Of a DNA stretch of 64,000 nucleotides, positions 54,136 to 63,589 are shown piece after piece. Within the stretch, counting starts at the first letter, position 1; the number at the start of each line of letters is the position of its first letter. The stretch comes from Marinomonas sp. UCMA 3892 (GTDB lineage Bacteria > Pseudomonadota > Gammaproteobacteria > Pseudomonadales > Marinomonadaceae): contig NZ_PTXN01000010.1 in NCBI RefSeq assembly GCF_012726345.1, forward strand, positions 145,078 to 209,077, given 5' to 3'. Below the pieces are notes generated by a model, which saw nothing but the letters and a program-made list of their open reading frames with translations, was not told the DNA's origin and did not search any database. Made by a program: the position numbers and the translations under genes.

Positions 54136-55017
54136 TCATATTGCCTTTCTCCCTATTTGCGCTTTGGCCATCAAAATCGCACCCGCCATAGCATCACCCT
54201 TTGGCTGACAAAAGTAAGGCGAAAAACGCTCAGGCAAATATTCTAAAATGGCTTCTGAGACGCCGCCGACCAAAACGATCTTCTGCGCACCTTTGGTAAT
54301 TAAAGCGTCTAAATACTGACTTACCCATTCCACTTGCTGCTGGATGATTTTTAACGCGATAGGATCTTTTTGCTTAGCAAACTGAAAAACCTGAACAGCA
54401 AAAGCCCCGTATTCTTTCGGAAGTGGTGCGCGATTTTGATACAACACATATTCTTCCGCAGACAAAGAAAATTCAGCATTAATACTGTCAGTGAAAGGCG
54501 TCGAAGGCGAAATACCATCTAGCGCTGCTAACGAATACTCCAGTGCAGATAGGCCAATACGCGCCCCACTCCCCTGATCTGATAAGGGAAAACCCCAACC
54601 ACCAACAATGCTGAATCGTTCATGTTGATAAACGACACCACAACTGCCAGTGCCTAATATCAATAACGCGCCATCTTCACCGTTAAACGCCCCCAAACAA
54701 GCCGCATGCGCATCGGTTAATAAGTAGCGTTGCCCAAAAGGGGATTTTTGAGAAATCACCTGTTCTTGTTCTAACGGCTGATTGGCACCCGCCAAGCCTA
54801 AACCTAACGTAATTTTTGCATAAGCTTCGGGAGGAATATTGCCTTGGCGGCAGGCTTCAAGACAGGCATTAATAATATTCTGCCATGCCGCTTCTATTCC
54901 TATTCTTGGATTACCCGAGCCACCTACGGCCTCACCCAATACATTACCATCACTATCAACCAAGCGGGCTCGACAGAAGGTTCCTCCTCCGTCCACTCCT
55001 ATATATAAGCCGCTCAT
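54136..55017 (-). CDS. N-acetylglucosamine kinase (BadF/BadG-type ATPase family)
   Basis: 293 residues of the ASKHA fold. The phosphate-1 loop is IGVDGGGTFCRARLVD, TDAHAACLGAF holds the catalytic Asp, LILGTGSCGVVY is the phosphate-2 loop and VLVGGVSEAI the adenosine motif. This is the eukaryote-NAGK-like group rather than the ROK kinases. It overlaps the nagB stop by 4 bases and would phosphorylate free GlcNAc brought in by the adjacent ABC transporter, which does not phosphorylate its cargo as a PTS would. Confidence 0.9.
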   Translation of the reverse strand: MSGLYIGVDGGGTFCRARLVDSDGNVLGEAVGGSGNPRIGIEAAWQNIINACLEACRQGNIPPEAYAKITLGLGLAGANQPLEQEQVISQKSPFGQRYLLTDAHAACLGAFNGEDGALLILGTGSCGVVYQHERFSIVGGWGFPLSDQGSGARIGLSALEYSLAALDGISPSTPFTDSINAEFSLSAEEYVLYQNRAPLPKEYGAFAVQVFQFAKQKDPIALKIIQQQVEWVSQYLDALITKGAQKIVLVGGVSEAILEYLPERFSPYFCQPKGDAMAGAILMAKAQIGRKAI

Positions 55018-55814
55018 GACACATTCCCCTCATGTAATTGTTGTCGTTTTTGTTCGCACCATTGGTAGTACTCTTTTAGCGCTAATAAGCTAGCTGCCTC
55101 TTCATCCAATACTATGGTTGCCGCTTCATGTAATTGCAGTGCCGACGCTGGACACATAGCAGAAAGCGAGCCTTCTATCATGGCTTTTACCGCCTCTGCT
55201 TTCGCTTTTCCGGTTGCCATTAACAACACTGCTCGACTATCCAAAATGGTACCTATTCCCATAGTGAGTGCTAAATGGGGCTGAAACTCTCCGTCTTTGA
55301 AAAAACGTTTATTCGCTACAACAGTGGATTCCGACAAGGTTTTGATACGAGTTCGTGATGCAAAGCTGGAAGTCGGCTCATTAAAACCAATATGACCATT
55401 TACACCAATGCCCAAAATCTGCAAATCAATACCACCAGCTTGCTGAATACTTGCTTCATAATCCTGTGCGCTGTTCTTTAAGGTGCCTGCATCTTGGCTT
55501 TCGGCCAATGGAACATGCGTGTTCGTAGCAATGATATCAATAGCATCAAACAGATGCCGATTCATAAAAGTGCGATAGCTCTGCTCATGAGAGTCGGCAA
55601 TACCAATATATTCGTCCAAGTTAAAACTTGTCGTGTGACGAAACGATACTTGCTTAGATTGATAAAGCACCACCAGCTCTTTGTATAAAGCGATGGGCGT
55701 AGACCCTGTCGCCAACCCTAAAACAGGATTCGTTTCGGTATTAATCACATCAATGACGCGAGCAGCCGCATACAAGGCCACATCATGAGCAGATGGGAGA
55801 ATGATAACTTGCAT
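55014..55814 (-). CDS. nagB: Glucosamine-6-phosphate deaminase
   Basis: 266 residues from ATG 55814 (GAGG 7 bases upstream), the same length as Escherichia coli NagB; an in-frame upstream start would add a non-conserved extension. It turns glucosamine-6-P into fructose-6-P and ammonia. LGLATGSTP, FNLDEYIG and GIGVNGHIGFNEP are the family's active-site segments. First gene of the nagB-kinase-nagA operon, divergent from the sugar transporter. Confidence 0.95.
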   Translation of the reverse strand: MQVIILPSAHDVALYAAARVIDVINTETNPVLGLATGSTPIALYKELVVLYQSKQVSFRHTTSFNLDEYIGIADSHEQSYRTFMNRHLFDAIDIIATNTHVPLAESQDAGTLKNSAQDYEASIQQAGGIDLQILGIGVNGHIGFNEPTSSFASRTRIKTLSESTVVANKRFFKDGEFQPHLALTMGIGTILDSRAVLLMATGKAKAEAVKAMIEGSLSAMCPASALQLHEAATIVLDEEAASLLALKEYYQWCEQKRQQLHEGNVS

Positions 55815-56037
55815 AAGAATCCTCTTTTCTAAACAGAACAAAAACAAAACCAATATAGAACCAATTAGAGCGTAAGATCAATTTATTTTCCACAATATTG
55901 TCATATTTGTTTGCCTGAACGAATAATTGGTGCTAGTTTTTAAGAATAATCAATACCTAAAAAATACCAATAACATTTTAGCACCTAATTAAAAAAGCAC
56001 TCATATCACAATTGGAAAACACAATCGGAGAGTACTC
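55815..56037. promoter_or_regulatory. Divergent control region of the GlcNAc genes
   Basis: The 223 bases between nagB and the binding-protein gene must hold both promoters. AATTGGTGCTA (55926) and TAGCACCTAATT (55979) are near-inverse copies, and ACCAATATAGAACCAAT (55850-55866) resembles half-sites of GntR/HutC-type NagR operators (TTGGT halves). The GntR gene at 60437 is the obvious candidate regulator. Sites are tentative. Confidence 0.4.
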
Positions 56038-57321
56038 ATGTTCAATGTTCGTTCCGCTTCACCTGAAACAAAAATGGCAACAAAACTTACTTGTCTAGCC
56101 GCCATCCTGCTTAGCAGCACTGGCATAGCGCAAGCTGCGAACGGTTTGTCGATAGAAAGTTGGCGCAGTGATGATGCTAATATCTGGTCTGATGTCATCA
56201 TTCCAGCTTTCAACAAAAGCCATCCAGATACAAAAGTAAACTTTGCCCCAACCCCTCCAACGGAATACAACTCAGCCTTACAAGCAAAATTAAAAGCAGG
56301 TTCTGCTGGTGACTTAATCACTTGTCGTCCATTCGATACGGCATTAGATCTTTATAAAGACGGTTATCTTGCCAACTTAAATGATCTAAAAGGTCTAAAA
56401 CAATTCTCTGACGTAGCGAAAAGCGCATGGGTCACGGACGATGGCAAAGACCAATTCTGTATGCCTGTTGCGTCGGTTATTCATGGTTTTGTTTACAACA
56501 AAGAAATCTTTAAAGAACTTAATTTATCCGTGCCTAAAACCCGCGATGAGTTTTTCAAAACACTTGATACCATCAAATCAGAAAGTCGTTATATACCGTT
56601 AGCAATGGGAACCGCGGATCAGTGGGAAGCCGCAACCATGGGATTCCAGAATATCGGACCAAACTATTGGCAAGGTGAAAAAGGCCGTAAAGCACTACTA
56701 AGTGGTAAAGAAAAATTCACCGACAAAGCTTATGTCGATACTTGGAAAGAACTTGCCCAGTGGAAACCGTATCTAGGTCGAGGATTTGAAGCGCAAAAAT
56801 ATTCTGACTCACAGAACTTATTTACCTTAGGTCGTGCTGCTATCTACCCAGCGGGCTCTTGGGATATTCAGACGTTCAACAATCAAGCGGATTTTGAATT
56901 TGGTGCGTTTCCACCTCCAGTGGCAAAAGCAGAAGACACTTGTTACATCAGTGATCATACCGATATGGGTATTGGCATCAATGCAAGTTCGACTAATAAA
57001 GAAGCCGCTAAAATCTTCTTAAATTGGATGGCAAGTAAAGAGTTCGCCACGCTTTATGCTAATGCGGTACCGGGCTTCTTCCCGTTGTCTGATCATCAAA
57101 TTGACATCAAGGATCCTGTTGCACAAGAGTTTATGAGCTGGCGTCAGCAATGCGAATCGACCATTCGTAACTCTTATCAAATCCTGTCTCGTGGCACCCC
57201 AAACCTAGAGAACCAACTTTGGAACGTGAGCGCTCAGGTAATCAATGGCACCATGACACCAGAAGCCGCCGCCAAAGAAACACAGGAAGGCTTGGAGCAA
57301 TGGTACAAACCTCAGCAATAA
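56038..57321 (+). CDS. Sugar ABC transporter substrate-binding protein (probably GlcNAc or chito-oligosaccharide)
   Basis: 427 residues with GGAGAG before ATG 56038; an inner ATG at 56074 would give a more compact signal peptide. The signal peptide ends around AQA. The mature protein is a cluster B (MalE-like) binding protein: FNKSHPDTKVNF, then LQAKLKAGSAGDLIT near the N-terminus and GRAAIYPAGSWD in the hinge region. First gene of the transport operon; substrate inferred from the nag genes alongside. Confidence 0.88.
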   Translation: MFNVRSASPETKMATKLTCLAAILLSSTGIAQAANGLSIESWRSDDANIWSDVIIPAFNKSHPDTKVNFAPTPPTEYNSALQAKLKAGSAGDLITCRPFDTALDLYKDGYLANLNDLKGLKQFSDVAKSAWVTDDGKDQFCMPVASVIHGFVYNKEIFKELNLSVPKTRDEFFKTLDTIKSESRYIPLAMGTADQWEAATMGFQNIGPNYWQGEKGRKALLSGKEKFTDKAYVDTWKELAQWKPYLGRGFEAQKYSDSQNLFTLGRAAIYPAGSWDIQTFNNQADFEFGAFPPPVAKAEDTCYISDHTDMGIGINASSTNKEAAKIFLNWMASKEFATLYANAVPGFFPLSDHQIDIKDPVAQEFMSWRQQCESTIRNSYQILSRGTPNLENQLWNVSAQVINGTMTPEAAAKETQEGLEQWYKPQQ

Positions 57322-57330
57322 ACTAAACCA

Positions 57331-57362
57331 TTAAGAGGTCGTCCATTAGGATGACCTCTTAA
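57331..57362 (+). terminator. Intercistronic hairpin after the binding-protein gene
   Basis: TTAAGAGGTCGTCC pairs with GGATGACCTCTTAA (one G-T wobble) around loop ATTA, with no T run after it. Such hairpins after binding-protein genes protect the upstream mRNA and lower permease expression; that role is inferred here. Confidence 0.7.
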
Positions 57363-57406
57363 CTATATGCAATTTATCTAGATAGCACGTTACATTGAGA
57401 TGAACT

Positions 57407-58342
57407 ATGACTCCATCCAACCAACATGACGAAAAGAAACCTTTCCCATGGCACTTGGTATTTTTCCTCGGGCCGGGATTGCTTATTTACGTTGTATTCA
57501 GTGTTTACCCCTTGCTCGATACGCTCGTCTTAAGTTTGTTCAACGAGCAACAGGGACAAAGTCATTTTGTCGGACTACAGAATTTTATTACCTTGGTAAC
57601 CGACGACACTTGGTCACAGGCTTTTTGGAACGCACTGGGCAATAACTTCAAATTTTTCGCGATTCACATGCTTGTACAAAACCCGATTGGTTTACTTCTT
57701 GCGGTTTTATTAAGCTCGCCAAAACTACGTTTATCCGGTACTTACCGAACACTTATCTTTATGCCTACCATGCTTTCTGTGGTGATTATAGGTTTCGTTT
57801 GGCAGTTGTTGTTAAGCCCTATTTGGGGAATTTCGGAAAACTTCCTTTACAGTATTGGTCTTGGTCAATACTTCGATGCTTGGCTTGGTAAAGAAAGTAG
57901 CGCACTAATCACTTTAGCTTTTATATCAGTCTGGCAGTTTGTCGGTATTCCGATGATGTTGATTTACGCCACCTTACTCAATATTCCTGATGACATTGTC
58001 GACGCCAGTGTGGTTGATGGTGCAAATTCATTCCAGACCTTTTGGCACATTAAATTACCGTTAATTTTGCCAACTATTGCCATGGTCTCAATTTTAACCT
58101 TTGTGGCGAATTTCAATGCATTTGAACTGATATATGCGGTAAAAGGCGCCCTTGCCGGCCCGAATTTTTCGACCGATTTAATGGGAACTTTCTTCTACCG
58201 AACATTCTTTGGCTTTCAGCTACAACAGGGTAGCGCATCCATGGGTGCTGCGGTGGCAACACTGATGTTTTTGATCATTTTAGTGGGCGTCATGCTGTTC
58301 TTATTCTTTATTCAACGTCGCATTCAGCGATTCCAATTTTAA
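57407..58342 (+). CDS. Sugar ABC transporter permease (MalF-type)
   Basis: 311 residues, six hydrophobic helices. The ATPase-contacting EAA loop reads DASVVDGANSFQTFWHIKLP, typical of carbohydrate (CUT1) permeases. It forms the pore with the next gene, 10 bases downstream. Confidence 0.92.
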   Translation: MTPSNQHDEKKPFPWHLVFFLGPGLLIYVVFSVYPLLDTLVLSLFNEQQGQSHFVGLQNFITLVTDDTWSQAFWNALGNNFKFFAIHMLVQNPIGLLLAVLLSSPKLRLSGTYRTLIFMPTMLSVVIIGFVWQLLLSPIWGISENFLYSIGLGQYFDAWLGKESSALITLAFISVWQFVGIPMMLIYATLLNIPDDIVDASVVDGANSFQTFWHIKLPLILPTIAMVSILTFVANFNAFELIYAVKGALAGPNFSTDLMGTFFYRTFFGFQLQQGSASMGAAVATLMFLIILVGVMLFLFFIQRRIQRFQF

Positions 58343-58352
58343 GGAAGTTATA

Positions 58353-59216
58353 ATGAAACTATTTAGTCGTTTTATACCTTCCTCTAGAATGAGGCAAGTA
58401 CCCAAAAGTGTCACCGTGCATGCTGTTTTATTGGCCTATACCGTGATTGCTCTTTTTCCGATTATTGTCGTTGTGATCAATGCCTTTAAAGAACGTCGTG
58501 CAATTTTTCGTGATCCACTCGGCTTACCAGACAGTGATTCCTTTACCTTAGTGGGCTTCCAGCAAGTTCTATTGAGATCAGACTTCGGCTTGTATTCTTG
58601 GAACAGTTTGGTCGTCACTATTTTGGCGGTCGGTTTGGTACTTTTACTTGGCGCTATGGCCGCTTGGGCTCTGACAGAATACAAATTTAAAGGCAACTTA
58701 CTGATTACTTTTTTGTTTGCCATGGGCATCATGATTCCAATACGTCTTGGCACGGTGAGTATTTTAAGCCTGATGGTCAACTTGGATCTAGTAAATACAC
58801 TTACTGCACTGGTGCTGGTGTATATCGCCCAAGGCTTACCCCTTGCTGTGTACATATTATCGGAGTTTGTACGCACCATTCCAAAGGAACTCACCGAAGC
58901 AGCTCGCTGCGATTCGGTTAGTGAATACAAGATTTTCTTTTGTGTCATCTTGCCACTATTGAAACCTGCGATGGCAACCGTTGCCGTATTCACCATGATT
59001 CCGATTTGGAATGATTTATGGTTCCCACTGATACTCGCGCCGGGTGAAGAGACTCGCACTATAACCCTTGGCGTACAGCAATTTGTTGGTCAATACGTCA
59101 CAGACTGGAACTCGGTTTTGTCAGCGCTAACCTTGGCGATCGTTCCTGTGCTGATCCTATACACCATTTTTTCAAGACAATTGATCCGCGGCTTAACCAG
59201 CGGAGCGGTCAAATAA
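58353..59216 (+). CDS. Sugar ABC transporter permease (MalG-type)
   Basis: 287 residues, six hydrophobic helices, AAGGAAG ribosome site. The EAA loop is EAARCDSVSEYKIFFCVILP. Second pore subunit of the CUT1 transporter; the ATPase gene follows after 34 bases. Confidence 0.92.
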   Translation: MKLFSRFIPSSRMRQVPKSVTVHAVLLAYTVIALFPIIVVVINAFKERRAIFRDPLGLPDSDSFTLVGFQQVLLRSDFGLYSWNSLVVTILAVGLVLLLGAMAAWALTEYKFKGNLLITFLFAMGIMIPIRLGTVSILSLMVNLDLVNTLTALVLVYIAQGLPLAVYILSEFVRTIPKELTEAARCDSVSEYKIFFCVILPLLKPAMATVAVFTMIPIWNDLWFPLILAPGEETRTITLGVQQFVGQYVTDWNSVLSALTLAIVPVLILYTIFSRQLIRGLTSGAVK

Positions 59217-59250
59217 TAGTTTATATCTTTGACCGTTGGAGGTTTATTTC

Positions 59251-60366
59251 ATGGCTAGTGTAAAACTTAACAATATTAAAAAACGCTTTGGCGATGTGGA
59301 CGTACTGCATGGTATCGACCTTGATATCAAAGACGGCGAGTTTGTCGTGTTGATTGGCGAATCTGGTTGCGGTAAATCGACCTTATTGCGTTTGCTGTCA
59401 GGATTAGAAGACATCACCGAAGGCGACTTGTACATCGATGACGAACGCGTCAATGGACGCTCGCCAGCCAAACGCGGCATCGCTATGGTGTTTCAATCTT
59501 ATGCTTTGTACCCTCATATGAACGTGTTTAAAAACATGGCATTTGGCTTAAAAATTTCCGGCAAAGACAAAGCGTTTGTGAACAACAAGGTTATGGAAGC
59601 GGCGAAGAAGCTAAAGATTGATCATTTATTGGAGCGATTACCGAGAGAATTGTCTGGTGGCCAACGCCAACGCGTTGCCATCGGTCGTGCCATTGTACGC
59701 GACCCGAAAGTCTTCTTATTCGATGAGCCTTTGTCTAATTTAGACGCCTCACTACGAGTTCAAACTCGTGTTGAGCTTGGCAAGCTTCATCAGGAACTAA
59801 AAGCCACGGTGGTTTATGTTACTCACGATCAAGTAGAAGCCATGACATTGGGCGATAAAATCGTCGTGATGAACAAGGGCCGTGTCGAACAAGTTGGCGC
59901 ACCGTTGGATTTGTATCACCATCCAAAAACACAATTTGTCGCTGGCTTTATTGGTTCACCTAAAATGAATTTTTTGAAAGCGAAGATCAGTCAATCCGGC
60001 GCTGAAAACACGCAACTTGTGCTAGAATCTGGCCGCGTTATTCAAGCCTCGATCGATACTTCGTCTTTAAATCAGGGCGATATAGTACAACTAGGCATGC
60101 GGCCAGAACACATGGCGCTAAACTGCGAAAGCAACATCGTAGAAGGCAAAGTTACTCTGATTGAACACCTTGGTGAACTGTCTTATTTATATGTTGATAT
60201 TGGGCAAGAAGGCGAAATGGTGCTTAAGGTGGATGGCGACAACCAACACCAAGCAGGTGATAAAATTACCTTTGGCATTCAACCTAATCGCTTGTATTTA
60301 TTTGATCACCAAGGCAAGGCTTTAACGAGAGTAAACGCGCATACGTCAGCGACTATTCTCCTTTAG
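59251..60366 (+). CDS. Sugar ABC transporter ATP-binding protein (MalK/UgpC-type)
   Basis: 371 residues from ATG 59251 (TTGGAGG site); five upstream in-frame codons are less likely. Walker A GESGCGKST, signature LSGGQRQRVAIGRAI, Walker B VFLFDEPLSNLD, H-loop YVTHDQVEAM, and a C-terminal TOBE domain with QLGMRPEHM. Energises the two permeases. Having its own ATPase, this transporter need not share MalK. Confidence 0.94.
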   Translation: MASVKLNNIKKRFGDVDVLHGIDLDIKDGEFVVLIGESGCGKSTLLRLLSGLEDITEGDLYIDDERVNGRSPAKRGIAMVFQSYALYPHMNVFKNMAFGLKISGKDKAFVNNKVMEAAKKLKIDHLLERLPRELSGGQRQRVAIGRAIVRDPKVFLFDEPLSNLDASLRVQTRVELGKLHQELKATVVYVTHDQVEAMTLGDKIVVMNKGRVEQVGAPLDLYHHPKTQFVAGFIGSPKMNFLKAKISQSGAENTQLVLESGRVIQASIDTSSLNQGDIVQLGMRPEHMALNCESNIVEGKVTLIEHLGELSYLYVDIGQEGEMVLKVDGDNQHQAGDKITFGIQPNRLYLFDHQGKALTRVNAHTSATILL

Positions 60367-60405
60367 AACTGACATACTTAGCTCTTAGAAAAAACGAGTA
60401 CGAAT

Positions 60406-60423
60406 ACGGGAACCCCTTCCCGT
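60406..60423 (+). other. Small perfect hairpin before the GntR gene
   Basis: ACGGGAA and TTCCCGT pair around loop CCCC, 13 bases before the gntR ATG and without a T run. It could reduce translation of the regulator or be a weak terminator or operator. Confidence 0.4.
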
Positions 60424-60436
60424 TCAGGACACTGAT

Positions 60437-61192
60437 ATGAACCAAAATCGGGTTAATGAGTTATTTGGCGCGGCCCAAGCATTGAGAGAAAAAGGCATTC
60501 CTCTTTATATGCAGGTAAAAAAAGCCATTTTAGCGTCTATTTCTGCAGGTCGAGTACTTGGTGGAGATACGCTTCCACCAGAGCGTGATCTGGCCAAGTA
60601 TCTTGATGTTTCACGCGTCACCGTGCGCCGAGCCATCGACGAGTTGGTAAAAGAAGACGTATTGACGCAACGTCAAGGCGCAGGAACTTTTGTGAGTGAA
60701 AGGGTTGAACAACCGCTGAACCACTTGCGTAGCTTTACCGAAGTCATGAAAGCACGTGGTAAAGCCATTACATCAAAATGGCTAGATCGCTCTTTAGGTA
60801 TGCCTCATGAGGATGAATGCAAAGCACTTAAACTGTCAGCAGAGCAAGAAGTGGTACGCTTTTATCGTTTGCGTTATGCCGATGGCAAGCCAATGGCGCT
60901 TGAGCTGGCGACGATTCCAAGCCGTTACATTCTCAACCCTTTTGCGATGGAAGGATCATTGTACGATTTGCTGGAACAACAAGGCTGCCGCCCTGTTCGT
61001 GCGTTTCAGCGTCTTCGCGCCATTAGCATTGATGAACAAAGAGCTCATCTACTCGACATCCCAGAACTTAGCGCTGTACTTTACATTGAACGTACCGCTG
61101 TCACACAAGATGGTACGCCCATTGAGTTTACGCGCTCATGGTTCCCTGGGGATTCTTACGACTTCGTTGCAGAGATTCATAATACAGTTTGA
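60437..61192 (+). CDS. GntR-family regulator with UTRA domain (NagR-like)
   Basis: 251 residues. A winged-helix domain (GDTLPPERDLAKYLDVSRVT, then VRRAIDELV) is followed by a UTRA ligand domain (about 95-245) with PMALELATIPSR. This is the HutC subfamily, to which NagR, NagQ and DasR belong; they sense GlcN-6-P or GlcNAc-6-P. As the last gene of the transport operon it most likely controls it together with the divergent nag genes. Confidence 0.9.
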   Translation: MNQNRVNELFGAAQALREKGIPLYMQVKKAILASISAGRVLGGDTLPPERDLAKYLDVSRVTVRRAIDELVKEDVLTQRQGAGTFVSERVEQPLNHLRSFTEVMKARGKAITSKWLDRSLGMPHEDECKALKLSAEQEVVRFYRLRYADGKPMALELATIPSRYILNPFAMEGSLYDLLEQQGCRPVRAFQRLRAISIDEQRAHLLDIPELSAVLYIERTAVTQDGTPIEFTRSWFPGDSYDFVAEIHNTV

Positions 61193-61223
61193 TAAAACCC
61201 TAATAAAACAAACCTCTAATCAC

Positions 61224-61262
61224 AAAAAAGGCTTTCTACGGTAACAATAGAAAGCCTTTTTT
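61224..61262. terminator. Bidirectional terminator between gntR and the DUF3422 gene
   Basis: AAAAAAGGCTTTCT pairs perfectly with AGAAAGCCTTTTTT around an 11-base loop. A/T runs on both sides let it serve the two convergent genes. Confidence 0.93.
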
Positions 61263-61288
61263 GTGTGTTTAAAAAAACAAAACGACGA

Positions 61289-62617
61289 CTACTTTTCTTC
61301 TTTGGCCTTAGCCAGCAACAAAAACCGCTTATGTATTTTTCGCGTTGCTAGCCATACACTGCCAACAACAATAGGCACGGACAAGCCAATCACTAAACTT
61401 TTATCAAAATGGACACCTTTGTCGTACACAGCCTCAATCAAAAACTTCAATAAACCTACGCTGTAGTAACTGATCGCAGCAACAGACAAGCCTTCGACCG
61501 TATGCTGCATGGCAAGTTGAATTTTCGAACGACGATCCATGGAAGTAAGCAGTTGCTGATTCTGAGATTGAATCGACATTTCTACTTGAGTGCGCATCAT
61601 ATCTGACACTCTATCAATGCGAGTAGAAAGACTTTCTAAGTGATTCCCTGCTGTATTACAGGTTCTCACTGCAGGCGTTAAGCGACGAGTCATGAATTCG
61701 GTAATGGTTAAGTGTCCAGATACTTCGTCTTCTTTTAACTCAGCTAACCGTTTTAAAACCAGCTCGTGATAAGCTCTTGTAGCACTGAAGCGAAAAGAGG
61801 TTTTTGATCGTGTCGCTTCAACCCAAGCGGCCATATCGATTAGTTCACTCAATAAGGCTTGCTCATCAAGGGGTTCCGTCGCATCAGACAAGCTAGCGGT
61901 AGTTTGGGCTAACTCTTCGTCCATGACAACCAGTTCTGCGTTGTATTTACGCGCCATGGGTAAGGCTAATAACGCCATCAAACGGTAGGTTTCGATTTCT
62001 ACTACACGCTGAACCATGCGGCCTAATTGACTATCACTCATGCGTTTGTTGTAAATCAAAAAGCGCCCACAGCCATCACTATGTAGCTGAAAAGTGGTCC
62101 AAACCTGCGCGTCACCATTTTGAGGACGACTACCGACTAAACGCATACCCTCAAAATGACTTTTTACAAGGGCCAGATCTGGTTCAGGGATGGTTCGAGC
62201 GTCTTCAACCGACACATGAAAAGCCGCAATGGTAATGCCAGGCATGCTTGACAACCACTCAACCGGCAAATAAGCCAAGGCATTTTGATCAAAAAAACCT
62301 AGCTGCGCATCGACCTCAGTATAGATGACCATATAAGAAACAAATTCAAGGTGCTTATCACGGCGAACCTTAAAAGAACCAAAATCTACCTCAAAACACA
62401 CACTGTCATTTTCTGGCGGAGTGCCATTAAAATAATTATAAAGTGAGCAAAAGTGCTCAAACTCTGCTTGCTTTTGATCTGACCTAACAATAACAGCAAG
62501 GTAACTGATTCTGGCTGGACTAGGAAGTACCTGAAAAGGCCGCGAATGTAGCTCTGCATACAATACATCTCTTAACGGATGCATCTCCAAACCATACGAA
62601 TTATTAACCTTGTTCAT
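61289..62617 (-). CDS. DUF3422 family membrane protein
   Basis: 442 residues. HPLRDVLYAELHSRPF at the N-terminus and ETYRLMALLALPMARKY in the middle mark the DUF3422 family, which is common in proteobacteria and of unknown function. Residues about 310-370 are helical and coiled, with two membrane helices near the C-terminus (about 378-395 and 407-425). It lies 40 bases after the response-regulator gene on the same strand and may be cotranscribed with it. Confidence 0.9.
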   Translation of the reverse strand: MNKVNNSYGLEMHPLRDVLYAELHSRPFQVLPSPARISYLAVIVRSDQKQAEFEHFCSLYNYFNGTPPENDSVCFEVDFGSFKVRRDKHLEFVSYMVIYTEVDAQLGFFDQNALAYLPVEWLSSMPGITIAAFHVSVEDARTIPEPDLALVKSHFEGMRLVGSRPQNGDAQVWTTFQLHSDGCGRFLIYNKRMSDSQLGRMVQRVVEIETYRLMALLALPMARKYNAELVVMDEELAQTTASLSDATEPLDEQALLSELIDMAAWVEATRSKTSFRFSATRAYHELVLKRLAELKEDEVSGHLTITEFMTRRLTPAVRTCNTAGNHLESLSTRIDRVSDMMRTQVEMSIQSQNQQLLTSMDRRSKIQLAMQHTVEGLSVAAISYYSVGLLKFLIEAVYDKGVHFDKSLVIGLSVPIVVGSVWLATRKIHKRFLLLAKAKEEK

Positions 62618-62657
62618 TACAAACCTTATATTAAGAGTAACCTAAAAAAAACAAACA

Positions 62658-63584
62658 TCACTCAGCAATTGTGTGCGGGTTACTCGGCAATTTCCATAAT
62701 ATTTTATTTTTACCACTTTTTTTCGCGAGCCCCAGCATTTCATCCGCTGTAATAAAAAGATCATCGCTACTGCAACTTATATTAGGTAATTTTGTACTTC
62801 CTCCCACACTAACCGTTACCTTACCGCTAAAATCTTCATGACTGTAAGCTAAATTTAGGGCCTCAACTCCTTGCATACAAAGACGAGCAACCTCAGCAGC
62901 ATCTTCTTGAGTATGGTCAGGTAGCAAAATAACAAACTCTTCACCACCATATCTTGCAACAAGTCCTTTATCTAAAGCTTGCTTAGCTAATACCATTGCT
63001 ACTTGTTGAAGCACTTTGTCACCGGTTGCATGGCCGTAACAGTCGTTATATTGCTTGAAATTATCAATATCAATGACCAGCAAAGAAAGACATCCTTGAT
63101 GAGTAATGGCTTTTTGCCATTCTTGCTCAATGACATCTTTATATTTACGACGATTAGCAAGTGATGTTAAAGGGTCAATATTAGCTAGTGTTTCTAACAT
63201 TTTACGCTGTTTTACAAGCTGTAAATGAAGTCGTACACGAGCCTGCACTATATTGGTATGCAGCGGTTTTTGAATATAGTCGCTGGCCCCCATTAATAGG
63301 GCCTTTTCTTCATTGCTTGAATCATTTAAAGCAGTAATAAAAATAACAGGTATAGCACTTGTGCGCACATCATGACGAAGACGAGTCATGGTTTCAAAAC
63401 CATCCATTTCTGGCATTATAACATCCAGCAAAATCAAATCTGGCTTATATTCTATAGCCTTTCTAATCCCCTGCTCACCACTTTTTGCCAGCATAACGCT
63501 AACTTCATCGCTCAGTATATCACTGATGATTTTCAGGTTAATTTTTTCGTCATCAATGACTAAAACACTTTGCTCTTCTGTCAT
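62658..63584 (-). CDS. Response regulator diguanylate cyclase (REC-GGDEF)
   Basis: 308 residues. The receiver domain carries the phosphoacceptor Asp54 in LILLDVIMPEMDG, and the cyclase domain DPLTSLANRR, then IDIDNFKQYNDCYGH and RYGGEEFVIL (active site 213-217). The RxxD inhibitory site is absent. Makes cyclic di-GMP from GTP when phosphorylated. Its ribosome site AAGGTG is inside the severed tail of the histidine kinase gene (63590-63637), showing it was once the next gene after that kinase. It is now cut off from the operon promoter and follows the second IS, whose transposase reads towards it. Confidence 0.93.
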   Translation of the reverse strand: MTEEQSVLVIDDEKINLKIISDILSDEVSVMLAKSGEQGIRKAIEYKPDLILLDVIMPEMDGFETMTRLRHDVRTSAIPVIFITALNDSSNEEKALLMGASDYIQKPLHTNIVQARVRLHLQLVKQRKMLETLANIDPLTSLANRRKYKDVIEQEWQKAITHQGCLSLLVIDIDNFKQYNDCYGHATGDKVLQQVAMVLAKQALDKGLVARYGGEEFVILLPDHTQEDAAEVARLCMQGVEALNLAYSHEDFSGKVTVSVGGSTKLPNISCSSDDLFITADEMLGLAKKSGKNKILWKLPSNPHTIAE

Positions 63585-63589
63585 CGTAT

